Assembly: GCF_040954835.1 (NCBI RefSeq)
Contig: NC_090706.1
Coordinates: forward strand, 28,653,148 to 28,717,147
DNA: 64,000 nucleotides
DNA from: Lepisosteus oculatus
Taxonomy: Eukaryota > Chordata > Actinopteri > Semionotiformes > Lepisosteidae
Direction: 5' to 3'
The translations under genes were made by a program, and so were the position numbers. Positions within the stretch are counted from its first letter, which is position 1. The number at the start of each line of letters is the position of its first letter. The notes below the pieces were generated by a model. It worked only from the letters and a program-made list of their open reading frames with translations. It did not search any database and was not told the DNA's origin. Positions 24,501 through 35,949 of this stretch are shown piece by piece.

Positions 24501-25761
24501 TGAAACACATATTTAAAACTGTGAACAAGACTGGGATCTAAGATGACACCAATATTCTGTTCTGATTAACTGAATCCAACACCATCAGTAGTCAAGCTGA
24601 AGTTGATCAGGAGATTTAAACTGCTACTGTAGCTTGCTAGAATTCAAATGTAAAAAAGAAAAATATTGCACCCATTTTAAAAGAACTTTCTAAGTTGGGA
24701 TTGTCCGATTCAGGCCTGTGGCTGCCAGCGTGTCATCAGGTTTTTCGACAAACCTGTTCCAGTTCGGCTCTTAAGGAGCTATTTCGATCAGTTCATCAGT
24801 TCACCAGTTCAAGTGCTGGTGCTTTAAACAGACTGGCAATACCTGCCCCAGACTCCACAATTTAGGTGTCATCAGAAAAAAAAAACGGAAACTGGTTTTC
24901 CTTGACTTAGCTCACAAAGTATTGGTGGTTACCACAAAACAAAGAAATCCAACTGAATATCACGCCTTCATTTGGGTTTCTGATGGGATTTCAAGAACGG
25001 ATTTTTATAGCCAGTTTTCAACCCACCTGCCCTAAAAGCAAAGTCCAGTTGGTTTGGTGAACGATTTCTCCTTAGCGTTTGGAAACTAACACCAAGCTAT
25101 ATTACAGTCCCCGTAGTAGGTCTACACTGCCCGTCTAACAGTGCGCCAACTGGTCCCCCACAGTCGCAGGGAAAGCTGTAAAAGGACAATGTCCGTGCCA
25201 CATCCCACAGTGGCACTGTGAACATGGGTGCAGCAGTCTCCCACACTGAACAGAACTTACTTCTTTGCCTCCAACAGAGTCCAGGATGACGAGCGGCCCG
25301 CGGCTGACCTGCTCCTGATCTTTTCACCCCTCGGTGCGGAAAGGGCAGACGGCCATGCCGCGGTGTGAAACGAGACTCCTAGCGGCCCGCCCGCCCAGCC
25401 CATGCCAGGGGTACCAGCCCACAGCATAAACAGACCTGGCACCACAGCCCCGTGCAGCTGCTCCCACTTACAGCACAGCGAGGGGGTTTTCTTATCATCT
25501 CTCCCTCCCTCTTTATTTTCCTTACAAAAAAAAGACACAGCAAGCCAGGAAGGTTAACGTCACCGGCCCAGCGCTGAAGAGGTGCCCGGCTAAGCACAGC
25601 CTCCTGCTTTTGTTTCTGGAAAGGGTTGAGATGCCACCCGTGTGCCAAGAGCCGATACTTGATATTCCTGGGCTCGGCGTTCTTTAACTGTCTCCGCTCA
25701 GTCCTATTTCACTGGATGCTATATTATTCCCACCCGAGGGTCCGGGACCATATATGGTGTG
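24501..25761. other. Intergenic; GC-rich block 25100-25460 with a donor-like site
   Basis: No domain-bearing exon found. The GC-rich part contains, on the minus strand near 25250-25262, a perfect splice-donor-like 'gtaagt' preceded by 'gcaaagaa'. This could mark an untranslated or unrecognised exon of a minus-strand gene. The open frame across it (25257-25538) has no known motif. Confidence 0.3.
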
Positions 25762-26206
25762 TAAATAATATCCTTACAGTAATACAGCGCTCTTCTGGAC
25801 CCTCCACTCAAATCACTTTACAGGTAATAGGACTACCCTCCACCACCACCGCCACATGGATGATGTGACGGCAGCCATAGTGCACCAGTACACTCCCCAT
25901 ACACCAGCTCTCAGTGGGGAGGAGAACAGAGTGATGAAGCCAGTTCAGAGATGGGGATTATTAGGAGGCCATGATTGGTAAAGGCCAGGGGGGAACACCC
26001 CTTCTCTTTTCATGAAGCATCCTGGGATTTTTAATGACCATGGAGTGTCAGGACCCCAGTTTTACACCACTTCATCAGTTTTACGACCCTACTGGTCCCA
26101 CTAACACCTCTTCCAGCAGCAACCTTAGCTTTCCCAGGAGGTCTCCCATCCAGGCTCACACCTGCTGAGCTTCAGTGGGCTGCCAGCTGTGAGCTCCAGG
26201 GCGAGT
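25762..26206 (-). mobile_element. 5S rRNA-derived long SINE, copy 3
   Basis: Minus-strand copy. On the + strand it starts with the 3' tail region ('atcactttacaggtaatagg', 'ccaccaccaccgccacatgg', 'gatgatgtgacggcagccat') and ends with the 5S-like head ('ggaggtctcccatccaggct'). Internal deletions remove part of the body compared with the copy at 37286-37852. Confidence 0.8.
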
Positions 26207-29200
26207 TCCAGGGTGCTGGCAGCTATCTCCCTGTGATAAATCACAGTTATCTCCCTGGGGGTGGGAGTTTTAATTGTTACAAAATTGTTAATTATTTTGT
26301 CATAGCAGTCTAGCAAGAAAAGGGCAGCTACAGTAGCCCTGGCTCATTTTGTTTCTATCTGAATGTCCTTTAAAATCTTATGTATAGCCTACAGTATAGT
26401 ATCCCATTTGGGGGATACTGCACTGCCATTTTCATGAATTTAGTATAATACCACAATGTCTAAAACCTGACAGAATTAAGATTAAATCTCTTACATGACA
26501 TGTTATAGGACTTGCATTTAAATACTAAAAAATAACAACTATAAATAACTACTAAAAAAAAACTACTAAACTACTAAAAAAAAAATAACTACTATTTATA
26601 GTACAAAACTATTCACAGTATTTAAGTTCACAAATCAGGTGAATTTCTTTCATTAGTTTCTTCATTGCACTATACAGAATGTCCTGGGATCCTCTGATGC
26701 TAAAGATAGCCCCCAGCCTCAGTTGTGCCAGACACATTGGGTTCACAGGCTCTCAGGCTGAGCATACCTTGAATGTAAATGTGTAGATTCAGCTTTCCAG
26801 ATCCCAAGACTCTGCACTGTATCAGTAGATGCACAAGACTATGGAACAGAATTTCTGCAAGCACATTATGATACAGGTACATTACCAAATACAACAATAC
26901 TAGTGTAATAAGCAAGGTACTTATATGTATCAAACATATACACTCTTACCTACATGTACGTTGATAGTGCTGTTAGTCCAGTGTAATAGTAAGTGTGCTT
27001 ACATGGTTGGTAATGTACAGTACCTGGACTATAAAGTGTTTATGGATTTGGGTTGTTTATAGAGTTAAATGAGACTGAGTAGACTTTCTTCAACATTCAC
27101 CAGGGGGCAGTGCACTTACTTTCCTATGATGATATACTGTTTCAAGCACTTGAGTAAAACTGGTTATGATTTAGTGATATTGATGCAACAAGTTCTCAAT
27201 TGTTCCAACAAGAGAGCACTTTCTCCGTGGGATCACCCTGCCTGACTCTCTGTTAATTCAGTGTTGAGGAGTTTACAGATAATTATTGCACAGAAGTAAA
27301 CACAAGCTTTGATTTGTCCCTTATCAGAAAGCTAGGACTGAAAGAACTGTTTTTTTTTTCCTGGTAAAATATTCATTTAAATAGATTTGCGATACCATTT
27401 AAAATGATTGCAAAACCGCAGAGAAACAGCTTTTCTGACTTGTGGTTTTGAGCGGAGAGGACACAAGGGCTTATTCTGGAATGTGACTTAGTTATGATAG
27501 GTGCTTCTGTTGGGGCACATAAATTGATTCTTAACCTTCTTAACCATGAGGAGACCTCAGAGGTAACCTTATTCACACAATAAAAGAAATAAAGGCCATT
27601 CTATATCTGCTGTCTTCAAAAGGAACCCATAATGAAAAGAACAAAGCTTAGATGCTTAAAATGAACACTGGCCACCTTATTAAAAAAAAAAACTCTGATT
27701 GCATAGCAAAGTGCATTCATCATTCCAGAGAGACTGAGAGAGACAGATGCAATCTCACTAGTGCAGAGTTTTCCAGCAGAATTCCAACTCCAGGTCTCAT
27801 TTACTCAATTGAAATTCAACCGTTGCTTTGCTGGGAATATATAAGATTTTTCTCTGCTCTTTTGCTTTTGATGACTTTAACAATGGCCTTGGCTCCTGAC
27901 GGTTATTGAGGCACACGTGATGGTCAAAGTGCCCCAGCTGACTAAATAACGAGACCAGTTTGGAAACAGGACATTTGACTGGAAAAAACTCTGTTTCTTT
28001 TCAAACCCCTGAGCGTCTCATAAGCCTGTCCCTGGATATACTGGCAGCCAGGATTCCCTACACCTGTACAAAGAACACAGGTGGGACTACAGTATATTCT
28101 CCCTATTTCCTCTGTGGCCAGACTGATGCTGGGCCGACACATGATGTACACGAATAGTGAAGGCTCTTCAGTCCCCAGTCAGAACTCTTTTTATAGTGCG
28201 TGACTGTGAGCTCTCTCTCTCCTGGCTGCAGCCTGGTACTATTAATGTTCGACTGGGAGGCCATTTTAAGCTCTCGGCAAATTTATTGCAAGGTGCACAT
28301 ATAAGCTTTGATGTTTGTGTATCTCTCAGGGAAAAAAAAAAGGTCATGCTTGTGGAGCTTTAAATATGACAGCACCATTTCATAGTGAAGAAGTGTGGAC
28401 ATTTGTGTATGCAGTACGCTAGAAAAACTGCACACCTTTTGTTTCTGGGTTCCAAAAGTCAAAAGCTGACTCAGAAGACAATGCAGGACTTCAAATACAA
28501 CCCGATCGTGCCAACTTAAAACTGAACTACTGTACAATACGTTGTTGTTCACTATCTCGTATTTATTGTTAACATGTTTTATTTTTACTGGTTGTTTATT
28601 GACTGTATATATCATTATTATATACCGTTTTGTAATGTACTGTCTACGTCGTGAGGTGTCTACTGTCGTCTGCTGCACTGTGCACTGTACTGTATGTCCC
28701 GGGTGAACGGACAATTAACATGTCCATATGGCAATAAACTCATCTGCTCTGCTTGAAAGGAAATGTACTGTACTGCATGAAACCTTGTTAATTATTTGTC
28801 GTGGAATTATACTCAGGTGTGGTAAATCTGAAATATTACGAACAACAATATTAATAAGGCGATTAAAGTAGTCACAAAAAAGAAATCTTTTTTTTGTGCT
28901 CTTTGCAAGAAAGACTGCTTTCTTGGCAGTCTCGTGCTATTGATTAAAAAACGTATTCAAATACGTTTCCTAGGAAATGTATCTTCCTCTAGTCAAATAA
29001 AAAGGTCCGTGCGAATAACGAGCCATTTATCCTTTTTGAAAAAGTCACTATCGTCGCTTTTCTTCCGTTTCTCCGCGCCTGGTTTCTCTTACACCAGGTG
29101 ACGGAACCAACGCTTTTTTAAATTCAGAAATGCCGAGCTTCTGGAAAGCTGTGAATTGTTTAAAATGTATTATACTTAAATATTCATGGCAAGGATGAGT

Positions 29201-29974
29201 GCTGTCAGGCATAAATGAACACAACTCGCTTATACATTCCCTGCACAACACAGAATTTTTCAAAGTTAAACACGCCGTTAAAAAAGATCCTTCCAAACTA
29301 AGGAAAATAAATTCGACTTCTTTGCGTTGTTTTGATAAAAAAGCTTAATAAAATGTCTTTAAATAATTTAACTGAAGTGGTAGCTGAAAGACGTGTTCGG
29401 ATGGATTTTGTTCACAGAAACAAAAGTAAAACAGTGGCAAAATTCACACGAAACGAATATATCTACATGGGTTTTCCAAGACCTGTCAATATTTCAGAAA
29501 CAGTTCCGAACACCTAAGATACTAACTATACATCACTTGACTTGCGGGCAGACAAGATGCGCGGGAGAAGGATTTTTGAGATCAAGACGGTCTCATTCAA
29601 CGCTGTGTGCCTGTCTACACGCTGGCAAGTTTAAAGACAAAACTCATTCACAGAGGTTCGGATTAACGAGTACAATACAATACGGGATACAATACCTAAA
29701 ATATCACCGCAGACTCGCCTGGTTAAAAATAAAGAACAGCTATTCTGAAAGTAATCATAGAATGGGTAGCCAACGGCTTCCAATCAATCAATTAATCCCT
29801 AGTTTTGCATAGCACCCTTTTCTGAGCACAATTTAACATCTAAAATCAGATACAAAAAACATTCAAAACAACCTGCAACAAATATGCAGTAACAAACAAG
29901 CCAATATACAAAAGCAAACAGAAAAACGGGAAAATAACATTAAAAAACAACGATCCTCTCAGGAATTAGAACCG
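26207..29974. other. Intergenic, no gene seen
   Basis: A-rich ACTACTAAAA microsatellite-like sequence lies at 26520-26600. The block ending in 'ggcaataaactcatctgctc' near 28730-28750 resembles the 3' end of a dispersed element with a poly(A) signal. The rest, including 28900-29960 just upstream of the receptor gene, looks single-copy. It may hold regulatory elements, but none is demonstrable. Confidence 0.4.
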
Positions 29975-30033
29975 GGAGATAATTGTCCCTGCAATTTCCC
30001 TCACGGGATCAATAAAGTATCTATCTATCTAAA
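29975..30033 (+). mobile_element. LINE-type 3' tail with (ATCT)n
   Basis: 'ttgtccctgcaatttccctc' followed by 'acgggatcaataaagtatct' and three ATCT units is the classic 3' end of fish L2-type LINEs and the SINEs mobilised by them. No body can be traced upstream with confidence. Confidence 0.55.
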
Positions 30034-30589
30034 TACCACTTTCTCGTGGACAAAAAGCTTTTTCAAAAGTCGCACTGACTTTTAGTCACACTGTGGATTC
30101 AAAACAAACACTCCATTTATTAGCCCCTGCAGTTTCAGGTTAGGACTTTCAAATGTTTTTTTGTTCACGAAATGAAAAGCTTATTTTCACATACATACTG
30201 TATACAGTACTTTCCTTTGACCTCAGTAGGATTAATCGTCCCATTGACAAGGAAACTTGGGGCAGACTTGATTCTGGGGGGCACAGAAGTTGTTCTTAGC
30301 CTTTTGTCACGAGTTTCAACGGTTTAGAAAATTAAGACAGTCACCCCAATCAGTCAGACAGCCAGCACAAACCGAAAGAGAGACACAGAGAGGGAAAGTA
30401 AAATCTGTTCTTTTGCATTTGTACTTCTTCCTTCGAGACAAGACCATAACAGACTGATAAGCTATAAGAAGCTGAGCTTTTTGACATATGCAGCACTTTA
30501 TACTTCCTCTGTTGATTTGGTTCACAGACAGAAAGTGACCAGTCCGATGTTTCACACAACAGCCTTTAGCGCTTTGCCCTCCTCGCCTG

Positions 30590-30660
30590 CTCATTGGCTG
30601 CTGGAAATGATGTCATCGCCCACCCTTACTATAAGGTTCTGTCAATAGCCTGCGAGCACC
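30590..30660 (+). promoter_or_regulatory. adrb2: adrb2 core promoter (predicted)
   Basis: An inverted CCAAT box (ATTGG, 30593-30597) is followed by a CRE-like TGATGTCA (30608-30615) and a TATA-like 'tactataagg' (30628-30635). Transcription would start near 30660, about 370 bases before the receptor ATG. The CRE-like element would suit feedback by cAMP, the receptor's own second messenger. That role is an inference; mammalian ADRB2 promoters are known to respond to cAMP. Confidence 0.45.
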
Positions 30661-30687
30661 ATCCACAGCCAGGAACCTGCATACTGT

Positions 30688-30885
30688 ATGTGCCAGACTG
30701 CAACGCAGCCTCTGAAAGAGTGGGACAGAAATGAGCAGAGGAGAGTGCGACAGGGCTCTTTCGGGAAGTGTCTAAACAGATTTCGGACATCAAAGAGCAA
30801 AGGAATAAAGCTGATTGATGTGGGAGAAAAGAAGAAGACAAGAGCACAGCAGGAGAAGGTTAGTAAACTTTCTCCCCCCCTTTAA
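30688..30885 (+). other. Upstream ORF in the adrb2 leader (65 codons)
   Basis: The ATG at 30688 has a weak context (T at -3, T at +4). It opens a Lys/Arg-rich frame ending at 30885 if the leader is unspliced. If the candidate intron 30859-31029 is removed, its 57 codons before the junction run directly in frame into ACC ATG GAC, the receptor start. Mammalian ADRB2 mRNAs are known to carry a short basic 5' leader cistron that dampens translation. This ORF could be a functional counterpart, but no sequence similarity is claimed. Confidence 0.4.
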
Positions 30886-31029
30886 TAACTAAACACCTGT
30901 TTTATGTTAAAAAAGCACAAGCAAAAAAAAAAGTGTTTTGTTTTTTATCGGCTGCCCCCCTTGTCTTTCTACCGTTTAAGCGGTCCATTTATTGACCCGT
31001 CTGTCGCTGTTGCTGTGGTTGTTTCTCAG
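30859..31029 (+). other. adrb2: Candidate intron in the adrb2 5' leader
   Basis: The donor 'gagaag|gttagtaa' at 30858/30859 and the acceptor 'ggttgtttctcag|accatgg' at 31029/31030 are both good consensus matches. A possible branch point 'ttgac' lies about 35 bases before the acceptor. The candidate intron is 171 nt, a multiple of three, and ends three bases before the receptor ATG. Removing it would delete the in-frame ATG at 30904. Human ADRB2 lacks introns, so this needs transcript evidence. Confidence 0.35.
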
Positions 31030-31032
31030 ACC

Positions 31033-32241
31033 ATGGACCCTCTCAGTAACAGCTCCGCGTCCAACTCGAGCAGCCCTGAGCACAGCGAGGCGTCGCTGGT
31101 GGCGTTAGGCATGCTGTTGTCGCTGCTGGTGCTGGGCATCGTGTTTGGGAACATTCTGGTCATCACCGCCATCGCCCGGTTCCAGAGGCTGCAGACCGTC
31201 ACGAACTGCTTCATCATGTCGCTGGCCTGCGCCGACCTGGTCATGGGCCTGGTGGTGGTGCCCTTCGGGGCGTGCCACATCATCCTGAACACCTGGCACT
31301 TCGGCAACTTCTGGTGCGAGTTCTGGACGGCCACGGACGTCCTCTGCGTCACGGCCAGCATCGATACCCTGTGCGTCATCGCCCTGGACCGCTACCTGGC
31401 CATCACCTCCCCCTTCCGGTACCAGTCGCTGCTGACTAAGTGCCGGGCCTGGATCGTGGTGGTGGCCGTGTGGCTGGTGGCCGGCCTCATCTCCTACCTG
31501 CCCATCCACATGCAGTGGTCGGTCTCCAAAGACCCCGAGGCCCAGAGGTGCCTGAATGACACCCACTGCTGCGACTTCAACACCAACACCGCCTACGCCG
31601 TCACCTCCTCCATCGTCTCCTTCTACATCCCCCTGGTGGTCATGGCCTTCGTCTACGGCAGGGTGTTCCAGGAGGCCAAGAAGCAGCTCAAGAAGATCGA
31701 CAGGTGCGAGGGCCGCTTCTACGTCCAGAGCGGCCTCCCGCAGCAGGAGAGCAGCGGCGAGCCCAAGGGGGGGAAGGCGCCCCCAAAGAGGGCCTTCAAG
31801 TTCTGCCTGAAGGAGCACAAGGCCTTGAAGACCCTGGGGATAATCATGGGAATCTTTACTCTCTGCTGGCTGCCCTTCTTTGTGCTCAACGTGGTGGAGG
31901 CCATTGGCCAGTTCCAAAACACCAAGCTGACGTTCAAGATTCTTAACTGGATAGGGTATGCCAACTCGGCCTTCAACCCCGTGATCTACTGCAGGAGCCC
32001 CGAGTTCCGGCACGCTTTCCAGGAGATCCTGTGCCTGAGGCGGTCGCCTTTCCCCACGCTGGGCCCGCCCAATGGTTATGTTTACAGCGGACACAGCTGG
32101 CAGAACGACCCGCAGGCAAAGGGCAGATCGAGCTCGGAGGACAGCGTCACCCCGGAGGGGACGCTGGCCAAATGTCGGGGTCCCCTCTCCGGGACGGACA
32201 CCAACGGCAACTGCAGCAAAGCTCTAACGACTGTTGTATAA
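31033..32241 (+). CDS. adrb2: Beta-2 adrenergic receptor
   Basis: A single-exon 402-residue class A GPCR (human ADRB2 has 413). It is a plasma-membrane receptor for adrenaline and noradrenaline that couples to Gs. Seven hydrophobic segments are present. Family landmarks are the ligand Asp102 (3.32), the Cys95-Cys180 disulfide pair, DRY at 119-121, serines 192/193/196 in TM5, CWLP at 278-281 with Phe282/283, Asn286 and Asn305, and NPVIY at 315-319. Cys334 is the likely palmitoylation site. N-glycosylation sequons occur at Asn6, Asn11 and Asn175. The tail ends in TVV, a class I PDZ-ligand pattern. The start at 31033 is chosen for its strong ACCATGG context and beta-2-like N-terminus; an in-frame ATG at 30904 would add 43 residues unlike any receptor N-terminus. 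The EGRF.VQ motif in loop 3 and the neighbouring sh3tc2 favour beta-2 over beta-1 or beta-3. Loop 3 lacks the RRSS PKA motif. Codons are very GC-rich at third positions. Confidence 0.96.
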   Translation: MDPLSNSSASNSSSPEHSEASLVALGMLLSLLVLGIVFGNILVITAIARFQRLQTVTNCFIMSLACADLVMGLVVVPFGACHIILNTWHFGNFWCEFWTATDVLCVTASIDTLCVIALDRYLAITSPFRYQSLLTKCRAWIVVVAVWLVAGLISYLPIHMQWSVSKDPEAQRCLNDTHCCDFNTNTAYAVTSSIVSFYIPLVVMAFVYGRVFQEAKKQLKKIDRCEGRFYVQSGLPQQESSGEPKGGKAPPKRAFKFCLKEHKALKTLGIIMGIFTLCWLPFFVLNVVEAIGQFQNTKLTFKILNWIGYANSAFNPVIYCRSPEFRHAFQEILCLRRSPFPTLGPPNGYVYSGHSWQNDPQAKGRSSSEDSVTPEGTLAKCRGPLSGTDTNGNCSKALTTVV

Positions 32242-33060
32242 CTCGCTGACTCCCCCAGGGGGAAAAGGGGGAGTTTTTTTTTGGGAGGGGGGGGGGACAC
32301 ATTTTATGAATGTGTTTGAATGTACAAGTGGGGAATGCAGGGGGTGAGACTGTGGGCGGGGGTGGTGGGCGCCATTGAGTGGGTTCTGCTAAAACGAAAG
32401 GAGCCCACTTGATCACATTCGCTCTCACGGCGGGAGAGTGGGTCTCTGCAACTTTAAATTTCATTTCACCTACCTCATTGTTTTTATTTTTAATTTTTTA
32501 ACGAACTAGGGACATTACTTCTTTTTTAACGAATGCAAGAGAGCAATGAAGCCAGGCTTACGTTCTTACAACGAAAGAAAACTCCGGATCCTTTCAAGAG
32601 CGAAGAAAAAGGAAGGGCTCTTTTTTTATTGAAGGACAAACGTGAAAACGGTACCATAACAGTATTTAATTGACGTCTGCCGACCATGCTAGCAAGCGGT
32701 TTTGTAGAGTTCAATATGTTTTGCTCCAACAATGAATTATCTTGGGGGGAGTCGAGGGTAAAAGATTCAGAGTGGTGTCTCGGGCTGTCTAGTCTCAGGA
32801 TTTGCACAATGTGGAAGTGCAGTCTTAACTTTTAATCACTCACTAAACAGGACGTCAAGGACAGTGCACTCGCGATCGAGTTTAAATCCGCCTTTGACAA
32901 AACTGAAGAGAAAACAAAAACAGGAAAAAAGAACTATAACGAAGTATACTCAAATTATTAGCTTGCACAGCATTCATCTCGTCCGCATCTTCAATACATT
33001 CCAGTTTCATTTTGTGGAAAATTTAAAGCGAGGCTTAATAAAGCGCGGCGCTGTCGACTC
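32242..33060 (+). other. adrb2: adrb2 3' UTR (predicted extent)
   Basis: The stop codon is TAA at 32239-32241. The first clear poly(A) signal downstream is AATAAA at 33037-33042, and a second lies at 33580-33585. Just after the stop is a perfect 8-bp hairpin, ACTCCCCC (32249-32256) with GGGGGAGT (32267-32274), followed by nine T and a run of ten G. Transcript ends are inferred, not shown. Confidence 0.4.
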
Positions 33061-35949
33061 TGCTCCCCAACAGTAACCCAACACTCAGAGGGAAAATAAC
33101 AGGTGCAAAGCGCCGCTCTTTCCGTTTAGGAGGAAAGGGCTGCAAAACAGTTGAGCAATGCTCTTCGACAGTTACAGCCCCCGACAGCTTTTCTGATTGG
33201 TAATACTCTTGAAGGTTAACCCCGTTTTGTCTTGTGGCTGCGGTGTGTTGAGTTTGCCGAGACTCCCATTATGGGGTTCAAAGCTGAATCGAACCCAGTG
33301 CAGGGGGGAAGGCAGTCCGGTCTGGAAGTCAGCTAACAAAAAAAAACAACCCAAGGCGAATCCAGGCTGAATTCCAGCTGTAGCCGCTGGTGTAAAGTGT
33401 AGATACCAGAGGCGGTATCGAGGTGTAGTGGTGGGGTTTCGGATTCCCATCTAGAAAGTTGTGGTATCAAATCGCAAGGAAAAACACGCGAAGTACTTCA
33501 CCCAGATCGCAGCAGTGAAATGCTCGGGTGTGTAAACAGAAGTTGGTCTTTGCCGATACAATCGTTAGCCAATTAAGTTAATAAAAGCAGATGAAAGTCA
33601 CTCTGACCATTCTGTAACTACAGTACAGCCATTACCAGACAGACAGCACTACCGACTGTTTCGACTGCTACTATTAAAAAGCACACTCAAATGTATCGAT
33701 CTTAAGCTTTTGAGACGTTTTTGCTGTCGTGGCTTCTCGTAGGAAGAGAAATCTTTACTGGAGGCTGAAAAGGTTCCGTCACGACATTTACTGCGAATGA
33801 AAAAGGGAAGATGAGTTCCTGCGTATACAGTACAGTATATCCGACTCGCAAAGCACCCGAGTCGAGTATTAACCGCAACGGCTCCAGTCCATTCTTGCCT
33901 CTCAGAGACCCACCAGTGCGTCTACACACCTGTCTCTGCTCTGGTCTAGAGGTGTTTTCTGAAATACAGAGATGAAAGCATCCGGGCAGGAAATCAGACC
34001 GGGGGCGGTTATAACGCGCGCAGTACGAAAATACATTTAAATAATTTCAGCCTTCTCGAAGCAAACTTCATGCAACAGAAAATGCATTTTGTGATCATTT
34101 GCGCCCATTGCATGCACTGAAAGAAAATCGGAATAGCTGTCTCTATTCCCAGTGTGCCTCCTATCACCAGCGTTAGCAATCGGTAAATTCGTGAAAGTGG
34201 CTTATTGAAATATACTGTAGGCGGGTATCAAAACTGTGAACTTATCGTAATCACAAGCATCAATATAACTGGCATTCCTCCTATTCACTTACAGTAATTA
34301 CCGTGTTTTCAGGCTCTAAAGCGTTCTCTTTAGAAATCAAAGCATTGTCGTTCGCCTTTCATCCCCTTTTCATTTGTTGAGTTTGATCATATAAATATCG
34401 TTCAGATATTAAGAAGGGGCACTTTCTAATACTGAGATAGTTTCATCGTTCACTGGTACTAAAACAAAAAATAATCGACATATACGGAATAAAAGACATA
34501 CAATCTGTATGTATATTTTGTGTATATGTAGACCTGTACAGTGTATGTGCACGGAAACATTTTTTCTTTGCGAGATCATTTTAATGTAAAAAAAAAATAT
34601 TTGTATAAACGTCTGTAAGTGGATATCAAATGAAATCCATACTAGAACGGTTTTTCACAGCCTTCTCATTTTTGATGGTGCATACCAGTTAGAAAACGTG
34701 AGATATATTTTTAAAATTTGTTTTAAAACAAATGATTCTACATAGAACTGCTTGAGATGCACTTTTGTAACGTGAAACCAACCGTGTGGAAGAATTTGTA
34801 TACACCGCCCTCTGCTGGCGACTTACGCATCTGCACACTTTATGTCCTGTCGCAGCACCGTATAGTACGGAAACCCTCATCAGCAGTGCTCGTTATGGGA
34901 ACGTATCTCTCTCTTTCTGTGTGTGTTGGGGGCTCATCCCTCCAAAACTCAGCCTTATCCCTGCACTGTTCAGGAATCAGTTTTTAATATGTGCAATAGC
35001 CTTGCAACGAGCCAGCTGAGCCCCGTGTTCCTTCGAAACCCAAAACGCATCAAGTGACACTAAAAAACCCAGCGCAGACAGAATAGCATCGGCAAGTTTA
35101 GGTTGTGGGTCTTTTTCCAGGGACCGCAGGAGACAAGAATGTCAAGTCAAGAATGCATTATTGTTCAGGAAAAGTGGCAGTGACACTATCATCATCATCA
35201 TCACAATCTTCATGAGAAGTCAGTACTAAAACATAATAACTCATAATGGGATAAGTTCCCATTCCCCTGTATTGAATCAGCATCATGACTCAGTGATGGA
35301 GCATAGGGGATTCATGGTATGCCTACAAATAGTCCCGATGTTTTTCAGCCGGGCTGCATGTTACTGCTCATGTTAACTTGCAGCTCTCGCTAAAGTACCG
35401 CTGCGGACCCCCCCGCAGACCCTCCCTGGGAGCCTGTGGGCAAAGGGAAAGGAAAGAGACAAAGGCCACTGTCCTGGGACGCCGGCTTGGCTGGGCTCGC
35501 TCATCGGCACACTGACAAGGCTCCAACAGTACAAGGCTCCAGTGACTGGCGCGCACGTTGAATGTTTACTGTAATTTCTACGCTATGTTTCGCACAAAAT
35601 AGTCGTCTGTTTGTTGCTGTACTTTTGTTGGAAGTCAGACGTTCAACGATAAGAAAATTTAAACGTTCCATTGTATGTTATATTTATTAAATGCAAATGG
35701 ATTCGGACATTTGTGTTTAAAAAATAAAGAGTGTATTTAACGTATGTTTCTGAACAGGTGATGTTTGTGCCAGCCTATTTCTTTCTGCGAACAGACTGGG
35801 TGACCCCTCCCCCCCCCACCCAGAAACGGAAAGCATATCGTGCTGCTCAAGAGGACTAGCCCTATGTGGTGCAAGAGATAGCAGGCGTCTTCTGCTTGGT
35901 TTTAAATACTTCTGGCATCTCTGAGCCTCACTGTGTTTCTGACTAATAG
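33061..35949. other. Intergenic; possible tRNA-like SINE relic near 33400-33475
   Basis: No gene recognised. Near 33420, 'gtgtagtggtggggtttcgg' and 'ggtatcaaatcgc' suggest a decayed tRNA-like head. AT-rich single-copy-looking sequence fills the rest, including the second adrb2 poly(A) candidate at 33580. A short ATC microsatellite lies at 35189-35203. Confidence 0.4.

Noticed and set aside
28283..28714. 143-codon minus-strand frame
   Set aside because: No domain; lies across the probable 3' end of a dispersed repeat.
1..30500. htr4 exons, expected by synteny left of adrb2
   Set aside because: No aminergic-receptor transmembrane motifs were found on either strand in the open frames of this region; the gene is probably farther away.
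30904..31032. Longer adrb2 start at the in-frame ATG 30904
   Set aside because: The 43 extra residues begin with a Lys-rich run and do not resemble a receptor N-terminus, the context is weak, and the segment may be intronic. Kept only as a leader observation.
31105..32094. 329-codon open frame antisense to adrb2
   Set aside because: It is the shadow of a very GC-rich third-position coding sequence. The product is a low-complexity Gly/Val/Gln/Asp-rich string, and the opposite strand is an unmistakable GPCR.
32249..32282. Bacterial-type intrinsic terminator
   Set aside because: The shape fits, but the context is a vertebrate Pol II gene; reported only as an mRNA structure curiosity.
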